Positions 37,801-50,374 of a stretch of DNA of 64,000 nt are shown here, piece after piece (positions within the stretch are counted from its first letter, which is position 1; each line of letters begins with the position of its first letter). Under the pieces are notes generated by a model that worked only from the letters and a program-made list of their open reading frames with translations, searched no databases and was not told the DNA's origin. The stretch lies in contig CM049318.1 of NCBI GenBank assembly GCA_026874595.1, forward strand, positions 42,078,456 to 42,142,455. The letters are read 5' to 3'. Position numbers and translations under genes: made by a program. This stretch comes from Sipunculus nudus. Lineage: Eukaryota > Annelida > Sipuncula > Golfingiida > Sipunculidae.

Positions 37801-40785
37801 GACTCCTGGTGATGATCTGATCAGATCACGTTATACCATGTGACTTCCTTATACTGAAAGAGGGTTACCGACTCCTGGTGATCATCTGATCCGATCACGT
37901 TATACGATGTGACTTCCTTATACTGAAAGAGGGTTACCGACTCCTTGTGATGTTCTGATCAGATCACGTTATACCATGTGACTTCCTTATACTGAAAGAG
38001 GGTTACCGACTCCTGGTGATCATCTGATCCGATCACGTTATACCATGTGACTTCCTTATACTGAGAGAGGGTTACCGACTCCTGGTGATGATCTGATCAG
38101 ATCACGTTATACCATGTGACTTCCTTATACCGAAAGAGGGTTACCGACTCATGGTGATCATCTGATCTGATCACGTTATACCATGTGACTTCCTTATACT
38201 GAAAGAGGGTTACCGACTCCTGGTGATGATCTGATCAGATCAAGTTATACCATGTGACTTCCTTATACTGAAAGAGGGTTACCGACTCATGTTGATCATC
38301 TGATCTGATCACGTTATACCATGTGACTTCCTTATACTGAAAGAGGGTTACCGACTCATGGTAATCATCTGATCTGATCACGTTATACCATGTGACTTCC
38401 TTATACTGAGAGAGGGTTACCGACTCCTGGTGATCATCTGATCTGATCACGTTATACCATGTGACTTCCTTATACTGAGAGAGGGTTACCGACTCATGGT
38501 GATCATCTAATCTGATCACGTTATACCATGTGACTTCCTTATACTGAAAGAGGGTTACCGACTCCTTGTGATGTTCTGATCAGATCACGTTATACCATGT
38601 GACTTCCTTATACTGAAAGAGGGTTACCGACTCCTGGTGATGATCTGATCTGATCACGTTATACCATGTGACTTCCTTATACTGAAAGAGGGTTACCGAC
38701 TCCTGGTGATCATCTGATCTGATCACGTTATACCATGTGACTTCCCTATACTGAGAGAGGGTTACCGACTCCTGGTGATCATCTGATCTGATCACGTTAT
38801 ACCATGTGACTTCCTTATACTGAAAGAGGGTTACCGACTCCTGGTGATCATCTGATCTGATCACGTTATACCATGTGACTTCCTTATACTGAAAGAGGGT
38901 TACCGACTCCTGGTGATCATCTGATCCGATCACGTTATACCATGTGACTTCCTTATACTGAGAGAGGGTTACCGACTCCTGGTGATGATCTGATCAGATC
39001 ACGTTATACCATGTGACTTCCTTATACTGAAAGAGGGTTACCGACTCATGGTGATCATCTGATCTGATCACGTTATACCATGTGACTTCCTTATACTGAA
39101 AGAGGGTTACCGACTCCTGGTGATGATCTGATCTGATCACGTTATACCATGTAATTTCCTTAAACTAAGAGAGGGTAACTGACTCCTGGTGATGATCTGA
39201 TCTGATCACGTTATACGATGTGACTTCCTTATACTGAAAGAGGGTTACCGACTCCTGGTGATCATCTGATCCGATCACGTTATACCATGTGACCTCCTTA
39301 TACTGAAAGAGGGTCACCGAAACCTTGTGATGATCTGATCTTATCAGGTTATACCATGTGACTTCCTTATACTGAAAGGGGGTTACCGACTCCTGGTGAT
39401 CATCTGATCTGATCACGTTATATCATGTGACTTCCTTATACTGAGAAAGGGTTACCGACTCCTGGTGATGATCTGATGTGATCACGTTATACCATGTGAC
39501 TTCCTTATACTGAAAGTGGGTTACCGACTCCTGGTGATGATCTGATCTTATCAGGTTATACCATGTGACTTCCTTATACTGAAAGGGGGTTACCGACTCC
39601 TGGTGATCATCTGATCTGATCACGTTATATCATGTGACTTCCTTATACTGAGAAAGGGTTACCGACTCCTGGTGATGATCTGATCTGATCACGTTATACC
39701 ATGTGACTTCGTTATACTGAGAGAGGGTTACCGACTCCTGGTGATGATCTGATCAGATCACGTTATACCATGTGACTTCCTTATACTGAAAGAGGGTTAC
39801 CGACTCATAGTGATCATCTGATCTGATCACGTTATACCATGTGACTTCCTTATACTGAAAGAGGGTTACCGACTCCTGGTGATGATCTGATCTGATCACG
39901 TTATACCATGTAATTTCCTTATACTAAGAGAGGGTAACTGACTCCTGGTGATGATCTGATGTGATCACGTTATACGATGTGACTTCCTTATACTGAAAGT
40001 GGGTTACCGACTCCTTGTGATGTTCTGATCAGATCACGCTATACCATGTGACTTCCTTATACTGAGAGAGGGTTACCGACTCATGGTGATCATCTGATCT
40101 GATCACGTTATACCATGTGACCTCCTTATACTGAAAGAGGGTCACCGAAACCTTGTGATGATCTGATCTTATCAGGTTATACCATGTGACTTCCTTATAC
40201 TGAAAGGGGGTTACCGACTCCTGGTGATCATCTGATCTGATCACGTTATATCATGTGACTTCCTTATACTGAGAAAGGGTTACCGACTCCTGGTGATGAT
40301 TTGATGTGATCACGTTATACGATGTGACTTCCTTATACTGAAAGTGGGTTACCGACTCCTGGTGATGATCTGATCTTATCAGGTTATACCATGTGACTTC
40401 CTTATACTGAAAGGGGGTTACCGACTCCTGGTGATCATCTGATCTGATCACGTTATATCATGTGACTTCCTTATACTGAGAAAGGGTTACCGACTCCTGG
40501 TGATGATCTGATCTGATCACGTTATACCATGTGACTTCGTTATACTGAGAGAGGGTTACCGACTCCTGGTGATGATCTGATCCGATCACGTTATACCATG
40601 TGACTTCCTTATACTGAGAGAGGGTTACCGACTCCTGGTGATCATCTGATCTGATCACGTTATACCATGTGACTTCCTTATACTGAGAGAGGGTTACCGA
40701 CTCAAGGTGATCATCTGATCTGATCACGTTATACCATGTGACTTCCTTATACTGAAAGAGGGTTACTGACTCCTGGTGATGATCT
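28806..40785. repeat. 69-bp satellite array (12 kb)
   Basis: About 173 tandem copies of a 69-bp unit with landmarks GGTTACCGACTCCTGGTGAT, CATCTGATCTGATCACG and TTATACCATGTGACTTCCTT. Main variant sites are GATGATC or GATCATC, CTGATC or CAGATC or CCGATC, CTCCTGG or CTCATGG or CTCCTTG, and GAAAGAG or GAGAGAG. Higher-order blocks are evident: the CAAGTTATACC marker recurs at 33687, 36309 and 38241 (spacings 2622 and 1932 bp), GTCACCGAAACC at 37381, 39313 and 40141 (1932 and 828 bp), and a 1-bp-deleted unit at 30091 and 31125 (1034 bp). All but the last are multiples of 69. On the minus strand 69 bp is 23 codons, so some stretches stay open for up to 232 codons (33681-34379). The CAGATC variant places a TGA in that frame, and variable sites change residues freely (D/H, Q/H, F/S, K/R), so I call it non-coding. 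Confidence 0.97.
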
Positions 40786-43016
40786 GATCTTATAGGCTCT
40801 CAATCTTATAGATTCTCAAATAAATGACGCCAGTGAAGTCGGTGGTACTAGAATCCTCGTAGTCCCCACATAATGAAGTGTGAACACTTCATTTCACATG
40901 ATTTTCATGCCACCATTATGTGAAATAAATAAGTTCCCAAATCATCTTTATAAATGTCCTAAAGAGGACATATATTTTTTAAGGAACATAAAAACTGATG
41001 ATATCGTTTACTTCACTGAAACATCTCCATGAAGTACAATTATGTTTCCACCAAATGGGCATGCCTGTAGAATGACACCGGAGTAATAAGTTCACCTGAA
41101 CACAGAAAATGCTGGGAAGATTTTAGGGTAATTTACGTTACCAATCATAGCCAAATTATCCTGAATAAAACAAATGTCCTCCCGACTTGCATTTGTTGTT
41201 CATTTCAATAAAAAAAAAAGTTGCCTAACTCCCTAAGTAAGAATCATTTTAATCCAGCTTTCACTTAATTTAGTCAAATTTATGGAGAAGCATTCAGTTC
41301 CCTCGGGTATAATTAAGAAAGAAATTAATGTTACTGCAACCGAGGAGAACACTGTGTGTTCCTTATAGGTGTTTGTGTTAAACATACAATATCAAGAGAC
41401 ATGGAATCTAAGAAAAAGCCAGTGAGCGAGGTATGAGTGGAAAATGTAATTTACGTGACCGTAATTTGCGTGGCCCTATTTTTTACAGAACACCGATCAA
41501 GCATATTTTAACGGGTAGTATATTTTACCGTAGATAAATTTTACCGTCACATAGAACCACGTGATTCTTTCTTGACATGGCATTCTGGCAGACGATATAG
41601 AATGCAAGAAGTGTACAGCCACGTTTCCAGCCCAAATATAGCTGGTAGATTGTAATCTACATTTCATATGGAGCCTCCTTTATTCCTTGCAACGATGTAT
41701 TCTTGTGATGGGATATAAATAATATCTTAATGGGTTGAGCTACATTATCTGGTGGTTAGGAAAACACTCCTACTTTTCTCACAGAGCACAGGCCATCGCA
41801 CAAGTAGGTTATTTACGTTACTTTAAAATAACGTAAATTACTGGACGTAAGTGAACTCATCTGTGGCCAAATAAGGTTGGCATATATAATGTATGAAGTA
41901 ATCTTATTCGTTTTACTGCACTGTACTAGGGGGCATGATCCTATAAATTAATTTACTCTGTAAAATTTATATATTATTTTAATATTTATATTGAATATGG
42001 CTGATTATCGACCTAGGACAGTAATGCTTTATGATTGAAGTGTCATCTTAGGCCGATATTTTACTGGTGATCAGTGTTCCTTTAAATACCATATTTTGCA
42101 TATTACTTCGCTATGTAAACATGAAACCCATATTTTATTGTTTAATATTTTGTTTGGATGACCCATTTAACGGAGATTTTAAACACTTATACATGTAGAA
42201 ATTACCATATAATTATGGTCCTTTCCACCAAGGGAGTGATCACTGAAATTATGCGTTCATTTGTATGCATGTTATAGGCCTTTTATTAATGCAGCTCCAG
42301 GGCCTGCGGAAGCGGTGAGGCTGGTTAGGCTAGAACCTCACAAATAATTGGCACAACAATTAAAGGTACACCAAGCATAGCTACCCAACAAAGCACAAAC
42401 TGCAAAACACTCAATTGTATATAAAACATTCTGCATCATGTATAAAATGTTAACCATATAATGTCATCACATATAGGAAGCTATAGTTATATACATCGGA
42501 CAGAACATAATGCTCCTATTACATTTTGATTTTTTTGTGCTGCTTTGTATGCCATATACCTATTACTAAATAGTATTGCTTGTAAAATGTTACAATTATT
42601 TTACCAGATACCACATCTGCTGCAAACAGAAAGACTAGCTGAAGGGGACAGCTAGTACTCTCTAAGACTGGTCTCTTTTAAAGTTTTAAGATAAATAATT
42701 TTCAACAGGACATACATACTAAAAGCCATACATTGTAATGTTATAGCTTTTGTATTCCCTGTAGTTGGGAAAAACAAATACCAAAGCACAGCGAGTAATT
42801 TATTGTTTATAGATATCCCTCACAAAATGAATACAGAATTATACCAAAATATATAATAATATCAGCTTATAACCATGATAATGTCTTTAGTGTCCTTTAA
42901 TGTCTTCATCACCTTGAGAGAACATGATATATTTGCAATCACACCCTGATTATTCCATATTCTTAACTACCAGCAAATGTCCCTGCCAGTCTGCTAAAAG
43001 TATACATAAGATGTTC

Positions 43017-43018
<2 letters not shown>
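40786..43018. other. AT-rich unique sequence with a repeated GTAATTTACGT motif
   Basis: No gene recognised. Four GTAATTTACG-type words and a 10-bp-arm hairpin lie at 41127-41838 and may mark a decayed MITE. Near 42300, GTGAGG and CCTCAC arms flank a short spacer beside CCAGGGCCTGCGGAAGCGG, possibly a hAT-like end. Confidence 0.45.

Positions 43019-43084
<66 letters not shown>
43019..43084. repeat. (TA)n microsatellite
   Basis: An uninterrupted TA run of about 66 bp. Confidence 0.97.
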
Positions 43085-43088
<4 letters not shown>

Positions 43089-43677
43089 TTTGTCAAATTG
43101 TTAAAATGTTAACACTTCTTTTTAAATGAAGAAGTAGTAGCTGCGACAATAGTTTAAATAATGTCTTGTATTGAACGTATACTTAAATATAAACATTGCA
43201 AGATCTTAAAGAGGGAGAGGTGGAACCATATAGTTAATTTCAGGTATTATCAATTTCAACCGTTCTTCAGTGTATATACATTTTACATATTTTAAATGTT
43301 TCAGGAATTTATCATATCGGTTGCCGTTACTTTAATGAAACCAAAATCTGTGCTAAAACTTTGGATGCACACTCGGTTGAATTTCTGTTTTTACGTTCTC
43401 AAGATCATTAAATGATGTATGCTTTAAATTTTAAAGTGTGATGGTATAAATGAGTTAAATCAAATTTACTTTTAATTCAGATATCTATGGTTCTAAAGAA
43501 TGACCTGTTGCAAAATATTTACTAAGAATCTCAGTTTTTCCCTAAAAGTGGCATTATTTATGGTCATAAAGAAGATAATTACGACTAGACATATGGCCTT
43601 GATATTTTTGCATGAGATCGTTCATGCACCTTTTAAAGAGTTGCCGAGAGATGAATGGCTAGAAATGGTCCTTAAAT

Positions 43678-46582
43678 GGCGTTCCCACTTCCACGAATTG
43701 ATCTCCCGGCGCGTTACGAAAAGGAAATATGTCGAAAGTTACGAAAGAATACGCACGATTCGGCCCTGAAAACATGACAGATTTAGCCGCTAAAACGTCC
43801 GACGATGCTACTTCATATCAGACACGAAGCATTACGTAGCTATTACGAGTTAGTCACAATAAATTTTATGTTTGTGTCGAAAGAGCTATTAGTGACTACG
43901 AATTAATTACAAGGGCAACCGAGCGTCTGCTTCGATCAAAATAGGCATTCGAAACGATATATACCGAACACATACGACTTAAGCTACGCATCATTAGCAT
44001 TTTTAAACCTTGCGATTTTCTAGAATTAAGCTGCTATGCTTCATGACCATACTTTACAACTGATCATAGGTTATTGATCATTTGACGTACACTGCTCATA
44101 TGACGTTCAGACGCTGGACACAGGACATTCACATTTTGCTCATTATTTTAGAATATCAAAATATAATATACTGAGCGTAGGTGTAAATGTCCTGTGATAG
44201 GTGTGTGAATGTCGCATAGTGAGTTTGTGAATGCCCGATGAGCCCATGCATGATTTCGTAGATGTGCCAGAGATCAAGGTTGTGTTAAGATGGTGTAGTT
44301 TTATCTATTTTCTAATTTCCAAACCAATACAGATCTATATAACATGTTCCTATATCCTCACTTTGAGCAGTTTGTGGGTGGAAACATGTGAGCATTGTAG
44401 AACTGTATGGGTATTGCTGTGTTCTATTATTAATCAGATATTAAAATTATGTGAAAACACATTCTATTTTTTAACTTTATTTCATATTTCTAATTTTCAT
44501 ACCAAAACATACAATGCTCATATGCATCCACATTTACAGAGTTTGTGGGACATTTAGATGCAGGCGTATGAGGCATTGTAAAATATATAACGAGTAACGA
44601 GGTAAAGTATGGAATGATTATGTGTGAATGTTCTATGAGATGTGTCTGAGTGATGTGTGGGGCCGTCGGTACACTTGGCACATGGCTTATGGCCCAAATA
44701 ATTAAAGTGGCCGTATGCACGTAAATGTACATTACATTTTGAAACGTGAATGGAAATATTGATAATTATAAAGAATGAGAGTCTCTTTTGACAAGTTATT
44801 ATATTCTATTCATTTAATTTCAGTATTATGCAATTGTTTATGCAAAGAACAGTATAAGAGTGTTCAACCTGTATATTAAATGTTTTGTTTCGAAGGAGCT
44901 CATGATAACTCTTTGAGACAGCAGAACTTTCCTGACGTGAGAAAGATCAGTTGATTGTAATTGTAAATAAATTAAGGTGATTAAATGTGCTAATTTTACT
45001 GTCATTAGGTAGTGGTAACTGCGGTTAATTGTATCGATGGTAACCGAATGTTGTCATACGAGGGTGCACATGAACATTCACCGAGTAAACGGGTTTGTTT
45101 ATCAAGCAGTTACTCTTTAATCATCAGGGTATGGGCTGGTTAATGATCTGTGAATAAAGTGGTTAATAATCTAGATAAAAATTCTGAATTGATAAATACT
45201 GCAGTAAAGTGTTTTTTTCTAACAGACTGAATCACGTGTACCCCTGTAAGGACTGCGGAATCACGGTGTCACCGTGTACGGTGTACCATATACCAACAAT
45301 CAAAATTAAACTTTCAAATGAACTTCCTTTAGTGTCGCAAATGTAATGTGTATGAAGAAATTTGAGGTATTGTTTAGTCTGGTTATGAAAGTTACGGGGT
45401 TTCCGATTAGTTGCGTGTAGGGGGCCCTAGCCTATTGTTTCGCCCAGGGGCCCATAATGGTGTTAAGACTGTCCTGTGATTACGTGTGTGTGTGCGCGCG
45501 CGCACGTTTGATTTGGTGAATGTGTGTGAATGTGCGCCCGAACATAACTCACGCAATCATAAACGGATTCTCATGAAATGCATTTCGGGGTGTGCACTCA
45601 GCACACTCTCCCCATTCAGGAACGTCATCAAATGATATTTACAAATGCACGAATGAATTTGGAAATGTAGGCTTAATTAAATTAAGTGAATGTAGGCGAG
45701 GTCCAGTCTCATCCGCCCGCAGTGTGGCCTGACCATCTGTTCAGGTCACCGTCGAGCACAAAGCACCTCCAACTGACGGTGTCCAGTGGTCATCTGCGAA
45801 ATCGCATTGTGCATACCAACAATTTCAAATTATAAACTAAAAGTACCGGGTATTCAGTGTTCGCAGAACGTGTTATAAATGTGTGCTCTTAGTAATGAGG
45901 TGAAAGGATGCAAGCACCAAATGGCACAATAGGGACCCCCAACAGTGGCAGAGACATGCATCCCAAGCATGTTTCTAGTTTATACTTGAAAACAACATTA
46001 TAAACGGTTAAATTTCGTCACGCTTGGTAAAGGCTTTATAGTTGTAACTTAGTCCCTTAGTAATATGTCATAACTGGATCGTAAGTCCTTGTTGCAGCGT
46101 AGTATTTCGGGTTAATTGATAGTTCGTCTTTATACGTCCAATTCTGACCTATTTCGAAAGTATTCTTAGTTACTGCTTAAGTACTTATTAGCTGTATCGT
46201 AACCAGTTTTTTAAGGAGTCAAAGTACTTCGTGGCGTTTACATAGTGATACATACGCAGTGTCGCGATTTGCCCCGAAGTATATACGGAAAAGTTTACGT
46301 AAATCTTACGATCTACCACGAAGTATCTACCACGGGCTACGAAGCGCTTCTAAGAGTTACATATGGCCTAGGAGATTTGACAATTCGGAGCGGCCGCCAA
46401 GAAGTTTTGTGTCGAATCAAAACTAAACTCGAGGTGTACGCTCACTCACGCTACGCAAATAGTCGGCACGTAAGTGGTACAAATTACGCAGAAGCACTTC
46501 ACACACTCCGACGATGAGCCATGAAGCCAAAACTTGTCCAATTCGTAGCGTATCGGGGCCCCATTCGTGAAGTGGGAACGCC
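43678..46582. mobile_element. possible DNA transposon bounded by inverted repeats
   Basis: GGCGTTCCCACTTCCACGAAT at 43678 is met in opposite orientation by ATTCGTGAAGTGGGAACGCC ending at 46582. The ends match over about 20 bp with one inserted base, and weaker similarity continues inward (CCCGGCGCGTTACGAA against CCCCGATACGCTACGAA). Words with ACGAAG and TTACG are frequent next to both ends, as in subterminal repeats of Harbinger- or hAT-like elements. I see no transposase and no certain target duplication. It may be one non-autonomous element of about 2.9 kb or two solitary copies in opposite orientation. The interior holds no recognised gene. A hAT-like GGGGCCCTAG..CCAGGGGCCC stretch lies near 45420-45460. 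Confidence 0.45.
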
Positions 46583-49500
46583 CCTTTAGGCTTTGCCCAT
46601 ATGTGTCCCCTTCCCTGTAACAATATCCTGTACCTGCTATTGCAACATCACCCTCATTGCTAAAACAGCAATACTTTACCATTATTATTGGGTAGTTCAT
46701 GGTCACATCCCCTTCATTTTCATACTATTATCTCCGTCGGCGTTCAGCAATCTGGTTTTGTATATAATAACAGTCTTTTTTTCTGCTAATTCTTATACAC
46801 CGTGTTCAGTCTTATGACAGTTTAAAAATATTTGTGTTCAATCACACGGGTAACAATGGTTAGGGATATTGTTTTCATTCCATTTTGCTGGGGTTTTTTT
46901 TGCATTTTAAAGGTTGTAAATTTTCTGGTTTTATGGTAAATAATGATGGCAACAGTCACAATTTCATTCTAAATAAATTCGAGGAGGGATTTCCCCAGAC
47001 ATCCCTTGGACGGCTTCATGTTCAGCGTTTGCATCTATCACTCAAAGAGCCTGTCCAATATGAAAATGCTTCCGCCGGGCCAAAGCTCAGTTCTTTAAAT
47101 ATCTCTAGTATCACGATAAATAAAAAAAATGTAAATTTACATTTAATCCCATCCTATTATATATCCACAAGAGTTTAGGATTAATGTCATTATTTATTGA
47201 TTGCCTAATTTTGACTACAGCAGTACCTGTCGTGAGAGGACACCTGTGGGATATGCCTTCTGGAATTGATTATAGGCTCATGTCTCTTTATTTTACAGAA
47301 ACTTAAATTAATTCCGGCCTACAGAGGACTATTATGACCCATTAAGATATCAGTGCAATTTTTTAGGTTTGCTTTACACATTTATATCGATGATGTTGTT
47401 TGTGTGCCTCTTTATGCTGACCATGACAGGCAAAGTGGGGAGGCGTGGTTAATTCAGCATACCCATATGTATCTTCGTACAGTGCTGTATTATTCTCTAT
47501 TATTTTCTCTCGAACTGCTGCTGAACTTTACCTTAAACCTGTGAGTTTTCTAAACGTGTTACACTACAAACATTTATTTTGCTTTTCGTCTGGTGCAGGA
47601 TGTTGCTAGGTGCGACTCTCATAAATAAGACGTATGAATACATTCGTTTCTTTTACTTCATGATTAAAACCATGCATACCCTTTCAGCTTAATTCATTTA
47701 GCAGAATGTTACGCAATAAATGTAACGAAAAATACATAATTAACAACAGTTAAATATCAACGATATAAATATATATCTATGAAAGAAACAATATAATTTG
47801 ATTTTGATATAGCTTATCTTATTTTTTCAGTATTCAAACTTTCTGAACTTAAGAACAATAATGTCTTGTTTTTCTTTGTAATTTTGATATTTATGTTACC
47901 CCTTTAACCAATGCATACCTGAAATACATAAAAGCCGTTTAATATGGCATTGTGATTAGATTAAACATGAACCTCTGGAATTCATTCCAATGATCGAGTG
48001 CAGAAACTGTCAACAACTGCTCTTTTTAAAGCAAATGTGTTATTACATCCTTGCCTTTCACAAATGTTCACATTCAACAAATTTAAACTGTCCTGACTGG
48101 ATTGATATTCACAGCTGACCAGGCCAAAATGTGTGTGTTTCTTATTAACAGCAACAATTTCTGTTTAGATGGCTCAGTACCCATTAAACTATCATTTAAT
48201 CCAAGCTAAGAAATTTAATAAAGGAATCTGAGAAGAGAAATAACTTAAATTGCAATTGTAAAATCGGTATACTATGAGTGAATAAGCCTACAGGGAAAAC
48301 GGAACACATTACGTAGACGAAAGTTTCCATATATATTTTAAGGGGCATAGAGATAGATTTCATACATAAACAATATCGACATTAATTTGTCATGACAGTT
48401 TCAACCTATATGGCGTCACAAAATTGAGAATAGGCTCGTTACACCCCGTAACACCATGTTTTACCGATATACCACCTTTGCCTGGCGGGGCTGAGTTGGG
48501 CTGAATGATTTACATCAGCATAAATATCTACTCTGTATTTTACGTCCAGCTGAGATACGTGTTGATATCGTCAATGGTCCGCAACTCCGACCATAACAAC
48601 ATTCCGTACATTTTACAATAAGGTCATATAAGCGACACAAGCGACATATATAATATGGAGAAAATTAAAGAAAGATCCTTGAAGGACTATTGATCTATAC
48701 TTTATTTGTGACGGAGAAAGCATTGTTAGTGGCGGGGGCCTGCCGCCATGCAGCGCCCCATGCACCCGCCGCCCGATATCATGCTGAATATCATCCAGCA
48801 AGGTCATCAAGACAATATTGTCGTGTTTATTGTGAGGTAACAATAGTAATCTTTCTACCGTTCTGCCGAGAGTGTTCCAGTATAGATTGATAAGACGTGG
48901 ATTACTGGTCACACCCTTGGCGGGCAGTTTATGTGTCTATTCCTCACACAGCGGTCGCCTTCCAATTCTAGTCATCCGTTTCATTCCATCATGAACTATT
49001 ATGAATGGAATGAGGCCACTGCATCAGTAATTGATTAATTATTATTTAACGTTTAACATGGTTGACAGAAATAAACCTTATTTACAGATTATTTTTAAAA
49101 GGGTTCATTTAGCCATATGACATATAGACAGTATATATCATATGTATTCAAATGATACCATTACGTCGTTGATATTAAAATCGTGTCGTTTGTAACTTTA
49201 TTTAGTTGCTTAGATATGTAATATTTAGTGTAGAGGTAAGTAATCTATAACGGGCCAGGCACATTCATCTGAATGTATGGAAGGATTGACGCAGATATAT
49301 GCAAGTAAAGTTGGATTAATTTATTGTGTATACCCTGTCAAGTGTGTCGACATTTCACTCACAAACTTTTTACATTAGGGAAGCAAGTCGTTGATCGTTG
49401 ACCTATGAAAGACTCTATTCGGCGTTTGAAAGGACAATTCTTACTGATGTACCGATGTCCTCACTGAAATGTCCAAATTTCAACATGGCGGAACCACGTG

Positions 49501-50306
49501 GCGACATTGATAAGTTTGGACTTTCAATGGTTCGGTGCTATTAACTTTTTTTATGACTTTCAGGTCGACATCAGTATAATATCCAAGTGATTAATAACGC
49601 TACCGTAACCAACAGTGATCAGTTGCCTCGTTTTTCTTTCTTGGTACGTTGTTGATTGAAGAAGTAAAAGATGCAGCCGTCCGTCACTGTATCTATACCA
49701 GGTGTTTCCTTTTCGAGGACCAGATGCCCCACATTTTTGACGTTTTGATACATGTGTATGGGGTATGTGATGGCCTAGACGTCGCAGCGGCAATAATGCT
49801 TATGCTCCGCCAGACTTTCAGTGTAATAGATACAACCTTTCATGTAATAGCTAGCTCTGGGTCAGCAAACTGAAATGAAACAGGCTTGGTGGAACAGAAT
49901 AAACTTAATCACTGTGCCTGGAACCCTCTGTTTATCCTTTTATTCTAACTGTATTTGCAAACAGAAGAGCCTTAGCACTTTTCCCTAACAAATCTAATTT
50001 GCACAAATTGCTCTGGCCGAGTCATGGGGCGGATATGTTGAAAATGTTCAGTACGGTAGCCTGGGGGGGGATGAGCATTCTTAGGCAAAAAAAAAATAAT
50101 TAAAATGTCGGCAGTATTTGCAAAAAAGAGTTCAATTTGACTGGTGACTATCACTCCGTTACCCTTAAGTCACTGAAATAAAAGCAAGCAATTATGTTAT
50201 AGGCCTATTAGCTTATATATTAAGAAAATACCCACAGAAATGCCAATTTATACTATGTATTTTTTTTTTTAATTCCACACCCACGGGATTCCCCCTCCAA
50301 CTACCT

Positions 50307-50374
50307 CCCCTCCCCCCCCCCCCCGTTATTCCTCGCTCTGACAAAGCATTTACTACCCCCCCCCCCCCCCCCCC
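50307..50374. repeat. poly(C) tracts
   Basis: Runs of 13 C (50312-50324) and about 19 C (50356-50374) lie 31 bp apart, with shorter C runs beside them. The minus strand is therefore G-tract rich. Confidence 0.95.

Noticed and set aside
28806-40785. CRISPR-like array
   Set aside because: Units are contiguous without unique spacers, the period is filled entirely by repeat sequence, and the context is eukaryotic with no cas genes.
42924-43112. Frame with a long IYIYIY run as a membrane peptide
   Set aside because: It is the translation of a (TA)n microsatellite. The same holds for similar frames at 19872-20078 and 63644-63940.
48442-48453. CACCCCGTAACA, the reverse complement of the miniature LTR start TGTTACGGGGTG
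   Set aside because: Only 12 bp match and the next bases diverge at once, so a further copy of the element cannot be claimed.
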